A stretch of DNA of 32,357 nucleotides, from NCBI GenBank assembly GCA_045613985.1, contig JAZLCA010000040.1:1-32357 (forward strand), read 5' to 3'. Shown piece after piece: positions 12,867-21,593 of this stretch (the stretch's first letter is position 1; every line of letters starts with the position of its first letter). The stretch comes from SIG644 sp045613985. GTDB lineage: Bacteria; Bacillota; Clostridia; Oscillospirales; CAG-272. Under the pieces are notes generated by a model. The model did not search any database and was not told where the DNA came from. It saw nothing but the letters and a program-made list of their open reading frames with translations. Made by a program: the position numbers and the translations under genes.

Positions 12867-15260
12867 ATGAATCAATTCTATTTTGTTGGAAACGCACATC
12901 TTGATCCCGCCTGGATGTGGCGGTGGCAGGAAGGCTCTGCCGAAACCAAGGCTACCTTGCGCAGCGCCTTGGATCGCATGAATGAATATCCCGACTTTAA
13001 GTTCGTTTGCTCCTCTGCATCCGCATACGAATGGATCGAGGACTTTGACCCCGAAATGTTTGAAGAAATCAAGCAGCGTATCCGCGAAGGACGTTGGATC
13101 GTTGTCGGTGGCTGGTACGTACAGCCCGACTGTAACCTGCCTTCGGGCGAGGGCTTTGCACGTCAGAGTCTGTACTCCCAGCGTTACTTCCACGATCGCT
13201 TCGGCGTAACCGCCGTGACAGGTTACAACGTTGACTCCTTCGGTCACAACCTCATGCTGCCCCAGATTTTGAAAAAGTCGGGCATGAAACAGTACGTTTT
13301 CATGCGTCCCGGTCCTCACGAAAAGGAAATGCCCGCCAACGCCTTCCGCTGGCGTTCTCCCGACGGTTCGGAGATTCCCGTTTACCGCATCCGCGCTTGC
13401 TACAACGAAAACTTCAAGGAGTCCGAAGAGTTGGACAAGTCCCTGGTCGAGCTTGAAAAGTTCCAAGAGGGATTTGACTGCGGCATGGTATTCTACGGCG
13501 TCGGCAACCACGGCGGCGGTCCCACCAAGCGCAACATTGAATTGATTCTCAAGGCGCGCGAGCTGCATCCCGAAAACGAGTACATCTTCTCGGATCTGAA
13601 CGATTATTTCACTCATCTGACAGAGACCGACACCAACCATCTTCCCTTGCACACGGATGATCTGCAGCACCATGCATCGGGCTGCTATTCGGCAGTTTCT
13701 GCCGTTAAAACGGGCATCCGCAAAGCGGAGAACGGTCTTCTGGAAACGGAAAGCTTCAACATGGTTGCCGCCTACTTGCTCTCCAAGCCTTACGTGACGG
13801 CAAAACTTCAAGAAGCTTGGAAGAACGTGCTGTTCTGCCACTTCCACGACATTGCCGGCGGTTGCTCGGTTCAGGATGTCTTCACCGATTCCGGTTATAT
13901 GCTCAACGAAAGCATTTCGGTTGCCGAAAGACTCAAGAACAGCGCTTTGCAAAGCCTGTCTTGGGCCATTGACACCTCGGACGCCACCCGCGGCTTCCCC
14001 ATCGTCGTGTTTAACCCGCATCCCTTCGATATCGAGGACACGGTACAGATCAACAAGCAGTTGGATTGCATCACCGACCGCGACGGCAACGAGGTACCTC
14101 TCCAGCACGTCCAGTCCCAGACCATCATGTGCATGGGCCGCGGCGATACCATCTTCAAAGCACGTATTCCCGCTATGGGTTACGCGACCTACTATTACCT
14201 GCCCGAGTCCAAAACGAGCTTCGAGAACACCCTCAAGGCCCAAGACAACGTACTGGAAAACGCTCACCTGCGCGTCGAGTTTGAGTGCGAAACGGGCTAC
14301 ATCCGCTCCATCTACAACAAGGACGAAGGCCGTGAGCTTTTGAACGGCTACGGTGCCATTCCCGTCGTCATTGACGAGAGCGCCCATGACACTTGGTCGC
14401 ACGCCAAAAACTTCTTTGATCAGCGCGTAGGTGTCTTCTCGGATGCAACGCTGACCGTCCTTGAAACCGGTCCCATCCGAGCAACCATCAAGGTTGTCAG
14501 CCGTTATGGCAACTCCACCTTGTCCCAGTATTTCAGCCTGGGCGCCGACGACACCTCGCTCAATGTTCGCGCGCAGATCGATTGGCACGAGCACCACAAG
14601 ATGCTCAAGCTGACCTACGCGACAGCTGTCGAGTCTCCCCGCGCCTTCTATGAAATTCCCTTCGGCGTCATCGAGCGCCCCACCGACGGTGAGGAGGAGC
14701 CCGGCTATCGTTGGGTTGCCGTTGCTGACGACAAGAGCGGTTATGCGCTCATCAACTCCAACAAGTACAGCTTCTCCGTCAAGGATAACGCATTGGAGCT
14801 GACCGTCGTCCGCAGCCCCTTGTACGGTGACCACGGCGGTGCGCGCAACGAAGAGTGCGTCTTTACCGATCAGGGCCTGCACGACTTCTCCTACTCGTTC
14901 CGTGAAGTTAAAATGGGCAAATGGTCGGACATCATCCGCGCAGCAAAACAGTTCAATACTCCCGCTACGGCTATCGTGGAAAACAACCACAAAGGCCGCC
15001 TTGCTGATGCCTTCTGCGGTCTTACCTGCTCCGCCCCCAACGTACAAATCAGCGCCATCAAGCGCAGCGAGGACGGCACGGGACTTGTTGTCCGTCTGTA
15101 TGAGACCGAGGGTAAGACGACCGACGTCTCCTTGCAGGGCGCTCTGCTCCCCGCTCCCCTCAACGCAACCGTTTCGCCCTGGAGCATCTGCACCTACCTG
15201 CTCCCCGACGGCGAGAGCGAGTGGAAAGAGGTTCTTCTGACCGAGTTTGACATGGAGTAA
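12867..15260 (+). CDS. Alpha-mannosidase, glycoside hydrolase family 38
   Basis: 797 residues. The N-terminal GH38 catalytic domain opens with the metal-binding NAHLDPAWMWRW (H11, D13) and contains GYNVDSFGHN, whose D123 is the expected nucleophile. Further GH38 signatures include FYGVGNHGGGPT and the CHFHDIAGGCSVQDVF segment. The C-terminal half is the beta-sandwich region of the family. No signal peptide, so it acts in the cytosol on imported mannosides or mannose-containing oligosaccharides. Bacterial GH38 enzymes usually have 800-1050 residues; this is at the short end but looks complete. AAAGGAGA gives the start. A strong terminator follows at 15270. Confidence 0.95.
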   Translation: MNQFYFVGNAHLDPAWMWRWQEGSAETKATLRSALDRMNEYPDFKFVCSSASAYEWIEDFDPEMFEEIKQRIREGRWIVVGGWYVQPDCNLPSGEGFARQSLYSQRYFHDRFGVTAVTGYNVDSFGHNLMLPQILKKSGMKQYVFMRPGPHEKEMPANAFRWRSPDGSEIPVYRIRACYNENFKESEELDKSLVELEKFQEGFDCGMVFYGVGNHGGGPTKRNIELILKARELHPENEYIFSDLNDYFTHLTETDTNHLPLHTDDLQHHASGCYSAVSAVKTGIRKAENGLLETESFNMVAAYLLSKPYVTAKLQEAWKNVLFCHFHDIAGGCSVQDVFTDSGYMLNESISVAERLKNSALQSLSWAIDTSDATRGFPIVVFNPHPFDIEDTVQINKQLDCITDRDGNEVPLQHVQSQTIMCMGRGDTIFKARIPAMGYATYYYLPESKTSFENTLKAQDNVLENAHLRVEFECETGYIRSIYNKDEGRELLNGYGAIPVVIDESAHDTWSHAKNFFDQRVGVFSDATLTVLETGPIRATIKVVSRYGNSTLSQYFSLGADDTSLNVRAQIDWHEHHKMLKLTYATAVESPRAFYEIPFGVIERPTDGEEEPGYRWVAVADDKSGYALINSNKYSFSVKDNALELTVVRSPLYGDHGGARNEECVFTDQGLHDFSYSFREVKMGKWSDIIRAAKQFNTPATAIVENNHKGRLADAFCGLTCSAPNVQISAIKRSEDGTGLVVRLYETEGKTTDVSLQGALLPAPLNATVSPWSICTYLLPDGESEWKEVLLTEFDME

Positions 15261-15269
15261 TATCATTCA

Positions 15270-15295
15270 AAAAGAGGACCTTCGGGTCCTCTTTT
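15270..15295. terminator. Bidirectional terminator
   Basis: AAAAGAGGACC-TTCG-GGTCCTCTTTT: perfect stem with a TTCG loop and A/T runs on both sides, serving the mannosidase gene and the convergent ATPase gene. Confidence 0.92.
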
Positions 15296-15299
15296 GTAT

Positions 15300-16403
15300 T
15301 TACTGCACGGAAAACATTCTCTCCAAAATCTCCTCGGTATACGCCTCTTTGGCCTCAAAGTCCATGGCGGAGATATAAATTTCTTCGAGCTTGAAGTGAG
15401 CATCCCCAACTCTGCGCAGGCTGTCCGTGGCGCGGTCAATAAGCATCTCACGCAGTTTTTGTGCCTGCCGGAGCTGTCCGCGGTACTCGCGCAGAGGCTC
15501 TGCTTTTATCATACGGCGCATTTCCAGCACACGGCTGTGCGGGAAACGACATTTCAAAATTCCCGTTTGCGAGGCATCACACACCGAAAAAACGGTTTGA
15601 GTACCCGGCAAAAAAATGGTATCGATACGATCCGGCAAGACAGGATGATACGAAAGTCGCATGCTTTGCCGATTTTCACTCGCCAAAGACTCAAGTTCCT
15701 GCATCAAAACGTACGCGCTATCCAGATAATCTTCGATCAAGCACACCCGCTCGGCCGCCCGTAAATAGCTATCCAACCGCACGCGCCCCGTCATGCCGAT
15801 CGAATCGGACAGGGCGACCCGGATCTGCCTTTCCTCCTTCGGTTTCACCGTGCTGTTTTGCATCAGCCGCCGCGCCGTTCTTGCCAATTTGGCTTCATTC
15901 AGACATGATTGGGCACCATCCCGCAACACGCTGGAGGCTTCTCCTGCGCTCCGTAACCATCGGTAAGCATCGCGGTAGGCAGCGCTTTTTTGCTCGTTGA
16001 GACGAAGGACTTCGTCGTGGTGGAGGCTCAATGCTCGGCTGTCCCAAAATCGCCCCAGGTCGAGGATGTCTTCCTCCACGCCGGGCAACACAAGCTCCAT
16101 GGGATGTGGCGGCGTTGCATCCAACAGACCAATGCTACCGCGATCGCCAAATAACAGCACAGCATCCAGCGAATTTGCATCCGAGGAACAATAATAGTAT
16201 TCTACCCGCCATCCCAATGCTTCCGCTCGCCGCGCAGCCCGCCGCATGAGTGTACTTTTTCCCGTCCCCGGCCCTCCTTTAATGCAGTACAAGCGATCTA
16301 CTCTATGACGAAAGCAATGCTCGTAATACGAATGAAATCCCAGGCAGCTGTTTGAAGCGGCAAAATAAGCATTCTCCTGTAAAAATCTGTACTCTGTGGA
16401 CAT
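15300..16403 (-). CDS. P-loop ATPase, PRK06851-like uncharacterised family
   Basis: 367 residues. Walker A motif GGPGTGKSTLM at about 43-53. There are two clear parts: an N-terminal nucleotide-binding region and a helical second half ending in YTEEILERMFSV. The overall layout and the conserved FHSYYE block near the N-terminus resemble, from memory, the uncharacterised nucleotide-binding family called PRK06851 in spore formers. No transmembrane segments. AAAGGAG precedes the ATG. It lies downstream of the spoIIIA operon, separated by a terminator, so it has its own transcription. A sporulation link is suggested by position but not shown. Confidence 0.75.
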   Translation of the reverse strand: MSTEYRFLQENAYFAASNSCLGFHSYYEHCFRHRVDRLYCIKGGPGTGKSTLMRRAARRAEALGWRVEYYYCSSDANSLDAVLLFGDRGSIGLLDATPPHPMELVLPGVEEDILDLGRFWDSRALSLHHDEVLRLNEQKSAAYRDAYRWLRSAGEASSVLRDGAQSCLNEAKLARTARRLMQNSTVKPKEERQIRVALSDSIGMTGRVRLDSYLRAAERVCLIEDYLDSAYVLMQELESLASENRQSMRLSYHPVLPDRIDTIFLPGTQTVFSVCDASQTGILKCRFPHSRVLEMRRMIKAEPLREYRGQLRQAQKLREMLIDRATDSLRRVGDAHFKLEEIYISAMDFEAKEAYTEEILERMFSVQ

Positions 16404-16494
16404 AAGCTTCTCCTTTCCGTTTTACCGGTTTCCTCATCCACAGAATATGGAATCGCCTTCCGTGCGGTGCGGACAATTTAGAAAATTCTCACGG

Positions 16495-16528
16495 AAACGG
16501 GCTGTCTGCATAGACAGACAGCCCGTTT
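16495..16528 (-). terminator. Terminator of the spoIIIA operon
   Basis: AAACGGGCTGTCTG (16495-16508) and CAGACAGCCCGTTT (16515-16528): 14-bp perfect stem, 6-nt loop, just after the spoIIIAH stop codon. Confidence 0.85.
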
Positions 16529-16530
16529 TT

Positions 16531-17175
16531 TCAGTTTTTGTGTACGATAGTAACGTTGACGGGTTCGATTCCCGTCTGCTCATAGACGACGGTATTGATC
16601 TTGGCGATCTGTGCCGTTTGAAGCTCTCCCTGCGATTTGACGATGACGTTGATGACGTTTCCGTTCATAACCGCTACACATTCCTCAAAGCCGCCCGACA
16701 GCAACAGTGCCTCGATATTAGCCTCTTTTTCGATTTCATCTGCAATGGCATTCATTTCAGCCAGGGCTTCGTTCTTTACTTCCTCGCTGGCATCCTCGCT
16801 GTCGATCACGCTTTGAAGCACAGCCATGGATTCATCTCTTGCCCGCTTGCGATTGACTTGAGCGGTAGCAAAATAGTCATCCGTCCCCTGCGTTTGCCCC
16901 GCGCCCGCACCGACGTCCTCGCTCATGCCCGAGGAATTGCCGTAGTCCGCATAGCCGCCACTAACAGGATTGGAAAAGAAAGCCCAGTTGAGCCAAACCG
17001 CAAGACCGATAAGCAGCACCGCTCCTACGATGATCCAATTGCGGCGACCGACGCGGTTCACCCAGTCGATGACACGCCCGGCCTTCTTCTCCTTTTTGTT
17101 CTCCCCTTCACCCACGGCCATGACAGCCCCGGCGCAATCCGATTGCTCCATTCGATTCATATCCTGATTCATCAT
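16531..17175 (-). CDS. spoIIIAH: Stage III sporulation protein AH
   Basis: 214 residues from the ATG at 17175, chosen because AAGGAGGA lies 8 nt upstream; an in-frame ATG at 17193 precedes that site. One membrane segment (about 47-68), then an extracellular (intermembrane) linker and the conserved SpoIIIAH domain with DESMAVLQSVIDSEDAS and a ring-building-motif fold ending in VNVTIVHKN. SpoIIIAH sits in the mother-cell membrane and pairs with forespore SpoIIQ to form the channel between the two cells. Last gene of the operon. SpoIIQ is not in this window. Confidence 0.92.
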   Translation of the reverse strand: MMNQDMNRMEQSDCAGAVMAVGEGENKKEKKAGRVIDWVNRVGRRNWIIVGAVLLIGLAVWLNWAFFSNPVSGGYADYGNSSGMSEDVGAGAGQTQGTDDYFATAQVNRKRARDESMAVLQSVIDSEDASEEVKNEALAEMNAIADEIEKEANIEALLLSGGFEECVAVMNGNVINVIVKSQGELQTAQIAKINTVVYEQTGIEPVNVTIVHKN

Positions 17176-17258
17176 GTTTGTTTCCTCCTTCATTCCCTGA
17201 TGGGACTTTGATTGTTACATCGCTATTGTATTCTTGTCACCCCAAAAATAGAACTCCT

Positions 17259-17777
17259 TTACTCATTTGCCTCGGCAATATAAATATGATTGCTGGAAAT
17301 ACCGTAAGCAGCTCCTAAAAGCGCGATCAATTCACGGCGGATATAGGCGTCTCCCCCACCCCGACAAACGATGCCGATGCCGCTGACGCGGGGATAGGTG
17401 CGAGTGATCAAAACGGGGCTTTCATTCGATCCGCTTCCGACCGTCACATAACTGGTCTGTTGTTTGCTCCCTCCTTCCCTTTGTTCGCTTTGGACGTTGG
17501 TCGCGTACACACAGGTGAAATCGCCCTCCAGAGTCACCGCCACAACGACGTCGCTCACCCCCTGCACCTTAGCACAAAGATCGGCAATCTTTTGCTCCGT
17601 CGCTTGCATATAGGTACAGATATCCGACGCTTCTCCCGTCTCGCCCGTATCCAACTGTCCTTTTTCCGCCTTGGCGAACGGCTGATTCCCCAAAAGGATC
17701 AATCCAATTCCTACCGCCGCGCCAAGGAACAGCCCCCACCCACGGCGAAACCACGCCTTGTTTTTCGTTTTTTCCAT
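17259..17777 (-). CDS. spoIIIAG: Stage III sporulation protein AG
   Basis: 172 residues from the ATG at 17777 (AAGGAGAG upstream); the frame is open further, into spoIIIAF. One N-terminal membrane segment (about 13-32), then the conserved region SDVVVAVTLEGDFTCVYA and PRVSGIGIVCRGGGD typical of SpoIIIAG. In Bacillus subtilis SpoIIIAG forms a large ring in the mother-cell membrane of the feeding-tube-like complex. It is shorter than the Bacillus protein (about 229 residues), as common in clostridia. It lies 83 bp upstream of spoIIIAH. Confidence 0.92.
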   Translation of the reverse strand: MEKTKNKAWFRRGWGLFLGAAVGIGLILLGNQPFAKAEKGQLDTGETGEASDICTYMQATEQKIADLCAKVQGVSDVVVAVTLEGDFTCVYATNVQSEQREGGSKQQTSYVTVGSGSNESPVLITRTYPRVSGIGIVCRGGGDAYIRRELIALLGAAYGISSNHIYIAEANE

Positions 17778-17787
17778 ATTCTCTCCT

Positions 17788-18312
17788 TTACTCCAGATAA
17801 ACCGTGCTTTCACACCCGAACGTTTTTTGGATAAATTCCTGCAGTTGATGCGTGTTGATCCAGATCGCCCCTCCGGAAAGTCCCACTCGCAAATGAGTCA
17901 GGCGTTCTCCCTGTTCGTCCGTCTGGACCTGCACGCTAATCTCTCCGGGCGACCGTTCAAACTGCTCACATAGTAACTGTCGGATCGTTTCACCCGCGTA
18001 GGCCAGGTCCAGCTTTTGCTGTTGATCCTGCCAAAGCTGATCATATTGCTCCTGTGCCTCCTCTCCCCCGCTTAGCCATTGCTCTACGGCATCAGAGATG
18101 CGCCCGGGGAGATTGTTACCTCCCCCCTGAAGCAAAGCAGAAAGCGGTACCCACAGAACGCACAAGAGACATATTCCGATCAACCATTTGATATGCTGAG
18201 CAATACCGCCTCCTTCCCCCTCGGGAGAAAACAGCTCAACCATGGCGCAACACACACTCAAAGCAAACAACCCAATCACATATGCCTGCACCTTAACCTC
18301 CATACGCCGCAC
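17788..18312 (-). CDS. spoIIIAF: Stage III sporulation protein AF
   Basis: 174 residues if the ATG at 18312 is used; an in-frame ATG at 18303 is equally possible and neither has a clear ribosome site, since the gene begins inside the end of spoIIIAE (translational coupling). Two N-terminal membrane segments (about 8-26 and 38-62) and a soluble C-terminal domain with the 'GEISVQVQTDEQGERLTHLRV' type beta strand pattern of SpoIIIAF ring-forming domains. Membrane component of the SpoIIIA-SpoIIQ channel. The gap to spoIIIAG is 10 bp. Confidence 0.9.
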   Translation of the reverse strand: MRRMEVKVQAYVIGLFALSVCCAMVELFSPEGEGGGIAQHIKWLIGICLLCVLWVPLSALLQGGGNNLPGRISDAVEQWLSGGEEAQEQYDQLWQDQQQKLDLAYAGETIRQLLCEQFERSPGEISVQVQTDEQGERLTHLRVGLSGGAIWINTHQLQEFIQKTFGCESTVYLE

Positions 18313-19513
18313 CGCATTTGAGCAACAGCAAGAGCGAAAGTAAAAATGTTGTCACACTCAAAGCGACCACAGCCAATAAGTAGCCGAACAAGCCGGCGAT
18401 TTCGCCCAACAGCTTGCCCTCGCCCTCACAGCCGATCCAAGCGGCTACGTCGCCCGAAAGACTATACACAGCCCTCGTCAAAAGCAAATGGATCACCTGA
18501 GGCAAAAGCAGCCACAAAAGCAATGTCACACCACCGATACCCACCACACCCCGCAACCATCCGATCCCGCCCGCGGCCGTGCGCAAAGCCTCCGCAACGC
18601 CGCCGCCCACAATGGGGATGGAAGAACTGATTGCAAAGCGTACCGTCCGAAACCGCAGACTATCCGCGCGGGCCGCCAACGTTGTTTGTGCGGCAAGAGA
18701 AGCGCTGAGCAACAGCATGACAAGGCTCAAAAGAGTGGTGTACCATTTTTTTAATTTTCCCGTAATCACCGCCATACGCCCCGCTACCGAAGGGCCAAAC
18801 GCCCCCGGCAAGGTAAACGCGAGGCAAAGCGAGAACAGCGGAACGATCGTTACACCTCCCAGCCACTGAATCAAAGACATGGACAGGATCATATGGCCGT
18901 GATTGACCGCAGCCGCCCCGACGTTGCCCCCCATGGCGTACATGGTTCCCATCAAGGGAATATAGGCGCTTACCAAGCGGTTCAGATCTTCATAAAAAGC
19001 GACGATTCCTGACAGTCCGCCAAGTGCCTGAGTAATAATGATACCAAACAATACCACCCGACAAAGCAGCTGTACCCCTGCCGCAAGCGTCGCCCCTTTG
19101 ATGTGTGACGCGGTGCAATTCATAACGCCCCGCAGCAAAAGCACTCCGCACAACTGTAAAAACAAACGGAAATAGGATTGCCATCCCAGGAATATTCGGC
19201 CCGTCAAATACTCCCACAATGCTCTTGGAGATGCAAGCGATTGCCACGCCGCAGATACCGTGTCAAGATCGAAGCCTGCAACGTCCTCGGGCAAGCTATC
19301 CCGGATCGCATCGGGCAAAGCCGATAGCATATCATGATATTGCTCGGGAAGTGTCCCCTCTTCTTCCTGTGCCGCCGCCGAAAAGCCAAAAGCAAATAAT
19401 AACACCCAAAAGATCAGGCAAACAAAGCAAAGGCGAGAAAGCTTTTTTATCCGGGTAGCGTTTCGAGCAGTTGCCCCGCCATGTCTGTCAGCCGCTTCAG
19501 ATACGGCAGACAT
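18293..19513 (-). CDS. spoIIIAE: Stage III sporulation protein AE
   Basis: About 406 residues with the ATG at 19513 (MSAVSEAADRHG), overlapping the end of spoIIIAD by 67 bp; the longer open frame upstream overlaps spoIIIAD entirely. The exact start is uncertain because no good ribosome site is seen. A signal-like hydrophobic segment (LCFVCLIFWVLLFAFGF) is followed by a soluble stretch and about seven membrane helices, including the conserved AISSSIPIVGGGVAEAL block. Length agrees with the Bacillus protein (399). It is the polytopic membrane subunit of the SpoIIIA complex, thought to form part of its export platform. Confidence 0.9.
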   Translation of the reverse strand: MSAVSEAADRHGGATARNATRIKKLSRLCFVCLIFWVLLFAFGFSAAAQEEEGTLPEQYHDMLSALPDAIRDSLPEDVAGFDLDTVSAAWQSLASPRALWEYLTGRIFLGWQSYFRLFLQLCGVLLLRGVMNCTASHIKGATLAAGVQLLCRVVLFGIIITQALGGLSGIVAFYEDLNRLVSAYIPLMGTMYAMGGNVGAAAVNHGHMILSMSLIQWLGGVTIVPLFSLCLAFTLPGAFGPSVAGRMAVITGKLKKWYTTLLSLVMLLLSASLAAQTTLAARADSLRFRTVRFAISSSIPIVGGGVAEALRTAAGGIGWLRGVVGIGGVTLLLWLLLPQVIHLLLTRAVYSLSGDVAAWIGCEGEGKLLGEIAGLFGYLLAVVALSVTTFLLSLLLLLKCGAAYGG

Positions 19514-19836
19514 AACAACATAATCTCTGCCTTTCCGGCCAACTCCACTCCGCCCGCTAACGCATTCTCTCCGCTCTGACGGCACATTTCGGCACAAAGC
19601 TGTGTGAGTATCGCGACGCCCAGCCCTTTGAACAGCAGGCTGCAAATATCGCTCATACCGCCTTGCGCGCACAGCTCCTCCACCCAGATAAACACCGGCG
19701 AGAGCATCATAAGCGACGCTCCGATCAAAACGATACTGCCCGTCCATTGGAGTGGCAAAATCACGCCTCCCGCGCTTTTGATCAACAAAACGGCAATGGC
19801 GCAAAGCATTGCACCGCCGCACAGTTTGAGCCACAT
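19447..19836 (-). CDS. spoIIIAD: Stage III sporulation protein AD
   Basis: 129 residues with membrane helices at about 7-24, 31-50, 67-84 and near the C-terminus, matching the usual SpoIIIAD length. The segment PVFIWVEELCAQGGMSD and the GVAILTQLCAEMCRQSGENALA block are typical of the family, related to flagellar/type III export membrane proteins. Starts 9 bp after the spoIIIAC stop, with GAGGCGG as ribosome site. Part of the mother-cell side of the sporulation channel. Confidence 0.92.
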   Translation of the reverse strand: MWLKLCGGAMLCAIAVLLIKSAGGVILPLQWTGSIVLIGASLMMLSPVFIWVEELCAQGGMSDICSLLFKGLGVAILTQLCAEMCRQSGENALAGGVELAGKAEIMLLCLPYLKRLTDMAGQLLETLPG

Positions 19837-19845
19837 TTTTCCGCC

Positions 19846-20040
19846 TCATAACCCAAAAAGGGACATGATGCGATCGAACAGCTCTCCGATCTTGCCAATC
19901 AAAAGGCCGAGAACGACTAAAATGCCCGCCAACGTGACCAACATCGACTGCTCATCCCGTCCCGATTTATTCAAAAGCTGTGTTGAAACGGATACTAACA
20001 GTCCAATACCCGCAACCTTGACGATCAATCCAATATCCAT
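19846..20040 (-). CDS. spoIIIAC: Stage III sporulation protein AC
   Basis: 64 residues, the standard SpoIIIAC size, with two membrane helices (about 4-24 and 33-55) separated by the conserved polar NKSGRDEQ loop. Small membrane subunit of the SpoIIIA complex, distantly similar to flagellar FliQ-like proteins. GAGGAAAAG precedes the ATG. Tightly packed between spoIIIAB and spoIIIAD. Confidence 0.93.
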   Translation of the reverse strand: MDIGLIVKVAGIGLLVSVSTQLLNKSGRDEQSMLVTLAGILVVLGLLIGKIGELFDRIMSLFGL

Positions 20041-20065
20041 TTCTTTTCCTCACGTTTCCTTTTAT

Positions 20066-20545
20066 TTACCACACGAGCAGTAATACGCCTCCTGCTCCAC
20101 ACATCACCATGGTGCATCTCACCCTCAACTTTTCAGACAGCTTGGCCGTATACGTGCGATGGGTTTCCTCCAAGGCCGTAATGTAATAATCCAGTCGCTC
20201 CACCTGCTCTTCTCTCCACACAGTACCCAATTCCTCGGCCAATGCCCCCAAAATTTTCCCGCCCGCCGTTCCCAAGAGCTCGCCATCGGCGCGGCAATAG
20301 TCGCTCAGTGCCTTCCCACGTGCCAAATCGATGCCAAGTTCCGTCAGAACGTCGCGGTCGGCCGCCATCAAAATGTCGGACAGCGGCCGCCCAAAACAGG
20401 CGACCTGCCCGCGAACGTAGGTAAGCATGGAAATCCAGGCTGCCAATCGACCTTGAATACGCCGTGCATCTTTGATACTTTGCAGGCAATATCCCAAACA
20501 CATCCCAAGCAACACACTCCCGCCAAGTAATTTTATTGCAAGCAT
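20066..20545 (-). CDS. spoIIIAB: Stage III sporulation protein AB
   Basis: 159 residues from the ATG at 20545, placed by GGGAGG seven nt upstream, inside the end of spoIIIAA (13-bp overlap). N-terminal membrane helix (about 5-22), a long helical soluble domain, and a hydrophobic C-terminal helix (VMCGAGGVLLLVW), as in type II secretion GspF-like SpoIIIAB proteins. The family is thought to support the ATPase SpoIIIAA at the membrane. Confidence 0.92.
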   Translation of the reverse strand: MLAIKLLGGSVLLGMCLGYCLQSIKDARRIQGRLAAWISMLTYVRGQVACFGRPLSDILMAADRDVLTELGIDLARGKALSDYCRADGELLGTAGGKILGALAEELGTVWREEQVERLDYYITALEETHRTYTAKLSEKLRVRCTMVMCGAGGVLLLVW

Positions 20546-21417
20546 ACTGCATCCTCCCAAGGGGTAATGTCATAGCGATACTCCCGCGCTCCCTGTGCGC
20601 GAGAGAGGCCCACGTACAATCCAAATACGCCTTGCCGATGCAGAAGATCAAATCCGGGCCGCTTGAGCAGTTGAGTGAGATCACATCCGTGTGCCGTAGC
20701 AATCACGGGAACACCGCAATTGGCCGCCTCCACAAGGCTTCGGGCTTCTTTTTCGTTGCCAATTTCGTCACAAACGATCAATTGCGCCCCCAGCGAGCGA
20801 GTGGCGATCTCCACGTCCCGTCCTTTGGGGTAGCCTGATAGCACCGATATCATGGCGTCGGCTGAAAAATCCCCATCATCCAATTCGCATCTGCTATCCG
20901 CAATCACCACGCGCATCGCGTTTTCTCCACTGGAAAATCGCTGTGACAATGCCCGCAACAGAGTGGTTTTTCCCACGCCGGGCGGCGAATAGATGAGCGT
21001 TCCCCGAGGGAAAGACGCGCGGATGTGAGCATCTAACTCGAAGCCAATCCGTCGCAAGGAGTGCGGAAAGCGAATGCATAGCGCATCAACACTTCGCAGT
21101 CCCAGCACCTGTTCTCCGGCTTCTGATGTCTCCATGTGAGCCTGTCCGCAAATTCCGACGCGAATACCGCCCCGGAGTGCCAGATACCCGCTGTTCATAC
21201 TGTCCCGATGCGCATACAATGATCCACCACACAGTTGAAGAATCAAGGCATCCATCTCTTTTCGCCCAAACGAAAGATCCACCCTGCGGTTTTCTCCCGC
21301 TACCGTTACCGAGCAAGCCTTTCCCACCCGCAGATGCAATTCTTCCCATTCCCCTGCGACCCGGCTCAACACCGCACACGCCGAAGGTGATAGCCATTCC
21401 CAAACAATGGAAGGCAT
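20533..21417 (-). CDS. spoIIIAA: Stage III sporulation protein AA (ATPase)
   Basis: 294 residues from the ATG at 21417, chosen for AAGGAG five nt upstream; an in-frame ATG at 21525 would add 36 residues without such a site. Walker A GVGKTTLL at about 147-154, Walker B-like LIVCDEIG and the conserved 'ATAHG' segment further on: a secretion-type AAA/RecA-like ATPase. It powers assembly or transport of the mother cell-forespore channel. First gene of a complete spoIIIAA-AH operon. Length is close to the Bacillus protein (307). Confidence 0.94.
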   Translation of the reverse strand: MPSIVWEWLSPSACAVLSRVAGEWEELHLRVGKACSVTVAGENRRVDLSFGRKEMDALILQLCGGSLYAHRDSMNSGYLALRGGIRVGICGQAHMETSEAGEQVLGLRSVDALCIRFPHSLRRIGFELDAHIRASFPRGTLIYSPPGVGKTTLLRALSQRFSSGENAMRVVIADSRCELDDGDFSADAMISVLSGYPKGRDVEIATRSLGAQLIVCDEIGNEKEARSLVEAANCGVPVIATAHGCDLTQLLKRPGFDLLHRQGVFGLYVGLSRAQGAREYRYDITPWEDAVCLQ

Positions 21418-21486
21418 ACTGCTCCTTCCCGCTGTTATGATCGTTTCCGTCCGAAGCACGCCATCCTCCTTGTCCGATCTTGCTTC

Positions 21487-21494
21487 ATTGTATG
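21487..21494 (-). promoter_or_regulatory. Possible SigE-type -10 box of the spoIIIA operon
   Basis: CATACAAT on the minus strand, about 70 bp upstream of the spoIIIAA start, matches the SigE -10 pattern (CATAnnnT). The -35 region is not clear. Expected from known mother-cell control of this operon, but weak on sequence alone. Confidence 0.35.
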
Positions 21495-21550
21495 CTTGGT
21501 ACTTGTCATTTAGAACCTCAGGCATTGCCTTTCCTTATTTTGCAAAAACA

Positions 21551-21580
21551 AAAAAGCAGCTGCCGAAGCAACTGCTTTTT
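21551..21580. terminator. Terminator downstream of lipoprotein 1
   Basis: AAAAAGCAG (21551-21559) and CTGCTTTTT (21572-21580), usable on both strands. Confidence 0.75.
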
Positions 21581-21593
21581 GTATGTAACCGGA

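Noticed and set aside
12678..15266. An open frame of 862 codons on the minus strand, longer than the mannosidase gene it overlaps
   Set aside because: It is antisense to a clear GH38 gene; GC-rich codon use of that gene suppresses stops in this frame. No ribosome site and no family pattern.
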